This document shows positions 14,201-15,444 of a DNA stretch of 15,444 nt, one piece after another (position 1 is the first letter of the stretch; every line of letters begins with the position of its first letter). The stretch is from an uncultured Treponema sp. (GTDB lineage: Bacteria; Spirochaetota; Spirochaetia; Treponematales; Treponemataceae), in the NCBI GenBank assembly GCA_937885175.1, contig CAKZZO010000138.1:1-15444 (forward strand). Direction: 5' to 3'. A program made the position numbers and the translations under genes. The notes beneath the pieces were generated by a model. That model was not told where the DNA came from, searched no databases, and worked only from the letters and a program-made list of their open reading frames with translations.

Positions 14201-15277
14201 ACAGGTAGCCGCTCCACCAAAGGGTTCAATTTCTGTGGGGTGATTGTGTGTTTCGTTCTTAAACTGCAAGAGCCAGCGTTCTGTATCTTCCTTGCCTTCT
14301 GGAAGGGCATTTCCATCCTTGTCAGTTGTATAATGCACATCAATAAAGATTGAACAGGCATTGTTTTCTTCACTTACTTCAAGGTCATCCAGTTTGCCGT
14401 GCTTGCGCAAGTACTTTCCGCCAATCGTTGCCATATCCATAAGGGTAAGGGGCTTGTCCTTGCGCTTTGCGTAGATGTCGGTGTGCATGGCTTTGTATTC
14501 GTCCAGACTTTCCTTAAAAAGTTTGGCATAGGGACCTTTGTCAATCTTAATGTTTTTGAGTACCGTGTTGAATGTGGTATGGCGGCAGTGATCAGACCAG
14601 TAGGTATCAAGCACACGGATTTCTGTTTCGGTAGGATCGCGCTTAATGCCTTTAAAGTAGTCCTGCAGGAATTTGATGTCAGCAAAATCCATGGCAAGTC
14701 CCATCTTTACGCGATAGGCTTCCAGATCTTTTTTGCCCCAGCCGATAAAGCCAGTCACCACGGGAATGTCGCCGGGCTCTTCGGTCTTCATTTCCAATGT
14801 TTCGGGCAGGGAGTCATCCGTAAGGCGTGAATCCACCGGGTTAATCAGGTAGTGCTGAATGTGGGCCACTTCATCCGCGCTCACATTTCCGCTCAAAATG
14901 ACCACCTTTGCACAGCGAACGCGGGGTGGCAGCGTTCCAACTTTTACGCTGTTTTTTACCGCCTCACGCAGCAGAGTCAGACACTGTTCCGCACTGTCGG
15001 CTCTCTGGTCGTACTGACCGGGCAAATATTCCCAGATGATTTCGGTTTCGTCAGTAAGTACCGGACTTTCGTACAAAACCTTATCGCTCTGCGGTTCGCT
15101 AAAAATGCGTTCTGCCGCAAGACGGGCAACTTCATCAGAAGTGTTTTCAATGTCATAGCGATTCAAATAGCGGACTTTTTTAACGCCCGTAATTCCCAAA
15201 AAACCAGTGATTTCCGAATAGATGCGCTGGGCTTCACTTTCAAACCCCTCTTTGCGCTCAACATAGATACGAAACAT
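11246..15277 (-). CDS. purL: Phosphoribosylformylglycinamidine synthase, single-chain (PurL with fused glutaminase)
   Basis: A 1343-residue cytosolic enzyme of de novo purine synthesis, converting FGAR, ATP and glutamine to FGAM. It is the large type in which PurS-like, PurL and PurQ functions are fused; E. coli PurL has 1295 residues. An N-terminal PurS-like region leads to the linker block SDHCRHTTF (228-236). The ATP/FGAR-site segment KNETHNHPTEIEPFGG lies at 340-355, GGGTGRDGIGG near 465-480, and the second synthetase half has GGKDSMSG near 825. The class I glutaminase domain starts near 1060, with the nucleophile Cys1166 in GICNGF and the His1298/Glu1300 pair in GHNER. The usual HPE is HNE here, but both catalytic residues are kept. 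The gene is complete and heads an operon with a lipoprotein and two CorC-like genes. There is no room for a purine riboswitch because the promoter abuts the ATG. Confidence 0.96.
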   Translation of the reverse strand: MFRIYVERKEGFESEAQRIYSEITGFLGITGVKKVRYLNRYDIENTSDEVARLAAERIFSEPQSDKVLYESPVLTDETEIIWEYLPGQYDQRADSAEQCLTLLREAVKNSVKVGTLPPRVRCAKVVILSGNVSADEVAHIQHYLINPVDSRLTDDSLPETLEMKTEEPGDIPVVTGFIGWGKKDLEAYRVKMGLAMDFADIKFLQDYFKGIKRDPTETEIRVLDTYWSDHCRHTTFNTVLKNIKIDKGPYAKLFKESLDEYKAMHTDIYAKRKDKPLTLMDMATIGGKYLRKHGKLDDLEVSEENNACSIFIDVHYTTDKDGNALPEGKEDTERWLLQFKNETHNHPTEIEPFGGAATCIGGAIRDPLSGRSWVYQSMRITGAADPTVPMSETMQGKLPQIKLCREAAQGFSSYGNQIGLTTGQVVECYHPGFVAKRMELGAVIAASPYDTVMRETPEAGDIIILLGGGTGRDGIGGATGSSKAHTEKSVTTAAAEVQKGNAVEERKIQRLFRNPVVSKMIRRSNDFGAGGVSVAVGELAPGLDINLDAVPKKYEGLNGTELAISESQERMAVVVRQSDVEKFIAECAKENLNAVVVATVTDTNKLVMKWRGKVIVDIDRAFLDAAGAKHEAVARIESPAPQNQSPLVKPLDSVAAALGKCASATGESASEKPTEEQIHDAFVANISDLACCSERGLQERFDGSIGASTVLFPFGGKYQGTPEAAMVAKVPVLYPRETNTVSMMSYGYDPRVAEWSPWHGAQTAVLSSLAKITCVGGKATRSRFSFQEFFGRTSSDKAWGYPASALLGSVDAQNAMGCASIGGKDSMSGTFENLNVPHTLVSFAVTHDTAKNVNSGSFKKGGDYLYLVMTPYTDMLAPDFGTFKKNSDALYELNKEGKINAMYPVGAGGIAEAVSKMAFGSNIGCQLTAIPSSATAVGFHRNVNNTIADLFTPLYGSIIVETDDENFDNNPAFVNTTVVRIGNTQATPVISVAMSGLNPLPFTDISLSDLKKAWEGRLATVFPPVSHAKEQESLPDFAKAEHPSLEGARHSFTVVDASKTKPRVIIPVFPGTNCEYDMARAFTLNGAEAKIFVFRNNTPKALEESLIGLQKEINDAQILAFAGGFSAGDEPDGSGKFIANVIREQRIADAVTALLENRKGLILGICNGFQALIKTGLVPYGKIMAPSADMPTLSYNTIHRHISRVVRTRMVSATSPWALDASVLDPRPHYIPVSHGEGRILISNELAHELFEKGQVFTQYCDEKGIPAISEPDNPNGSAFAIEGLTSPDGHVLGKMGHNERTIGKGKGGSSVDLIKNIAFDPLTNPDGNSCQNIFAAGVRYFN

Positions 15278-15283
15278 TCTATT

Positions 15284-15312
15284 ATTGTACTGAACTTTTG
15301 CGTATGTTTCAA
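15284..15312 (-). promoter_or_regulatory. Promoter of the purL operon, leaderless geometry
   Basis: On the minus strand TTGAAA (15312-15307) and TACAAT (15289-15284) are separated by exactly 17 nt. The purL ATG at 15277 follows the -10 box after 6 nt, so the predicted transcript starts at the ATG itself. No Shine-Dalgarno sequence lies between them. This is the best of the three leaderless-type promoters in the window because the -35 is also strong. Confidence 0.75.
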
Positions 15313-15390
15313 TGAGGCAGTACAGACCTCAGCAAACGCATAATAATCCATTCACAAGTAAGACAAAAAGGGCACAGGCGAATGAGTTTC

Positions 15391-15422
15391 AACAAAAACA
15401 GACTACCGACGCGAACCCGTCG
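15391..15422 (-). terminator. Possible terminator of a gene beyond the window edge
   Basis: On the minus strand CGACG (15422-15418), a 6-nt loop and CGTCG (15411-15407) form a 5-bp GC-rich hairpin, followed after about 7 nt by TGTTTTTGTT. It could end a minus-strand gene lying to the right, upstream of purL. The gap between stem and T-run is longer than ideal, so this is tentative. Confidence 0.3.
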
Positions 15423-15444
15423 CTGAAATGCGCGGTTGAGCGAA

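Noticed and set aside
15278..15444. Possible purine riboswitch upstream of purL
   Set aside because: The promoter -10 box ends 6 nt before the purL ATG, leaving no leader. No purine-aptamer-like pairing is visible.

Overview
The window looks like chromosome from a spirochete, most likely a Treponema. The evidence is a FabV-type trans-2-enoyl-CoA reductase of the kind known from T. denticola, a short-signal-peptide outer-membrane repertoire, a tRNA gene without an encoded CCA, and gene content with no phage or plasmid character. The genus call is inference from protein resemblance, not a database result. I see no CRISPR array, insertion sequence, prophage or rRNA.

Layout: (1) 108-980 (+), an exported alpha/beta-hydrolase esterase. 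(2) 981-1129, a gene-free stretch with a GC-rich dyad-rich segment and the fabV terminator. (3) 1130-2359 (-), fabV. (4) 2360-2578, a divergent control region with two strong sigma-70-type promoters, a 42-bp palindrome and repeated TCTGAC/GTCAGA half-sites. (5) 2579-3925 (+), a membrane CHASE-GGDEF diguanylate cyclase. (6) 3982-4052 (-), tRNA-Gly(CCC). (7) 4114-6862 (+), a tightly packed operon: an RluA-family pseudouridine synthase and two tandem omptin-like outer-membrane proteases. (8) 6936-7586 (+), a cytidylate-kinase-like protein. (9) 7558-15277 (-), an operon reading purL, a thioredoxin-fold lipoprotein without cysteines, and two CorC/HlyC-type (DUF21-CBS) membrane proteins. (10) 15278-15444, the purL promoter and a small hairpin at the window edge.

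The purL operon starts purine synthesis at its 5' end and continues into envelope functions; junctions of 21, -1 and -4 nt suggest one transcript. The synthase-omptin-omptin operon is equally compact (2-nt gap, then a 4-nt overlap). The two operon ends around 7558-7586 converge and overlap by 29 nt.

The most notable points are: two tandem omptin paralogues that both keep the Asp-Asp / Asp-His catalytic quartet, in a lineage not usually associated with that family; three genes (108, 4114, 15277) whose -10 box lies 6-7 nt before the start codon, which predicts leaderless mRNAs; the dyad array over the fabV promoter; and a thioredoxin-like lipoprotein that has lost its CxxC.
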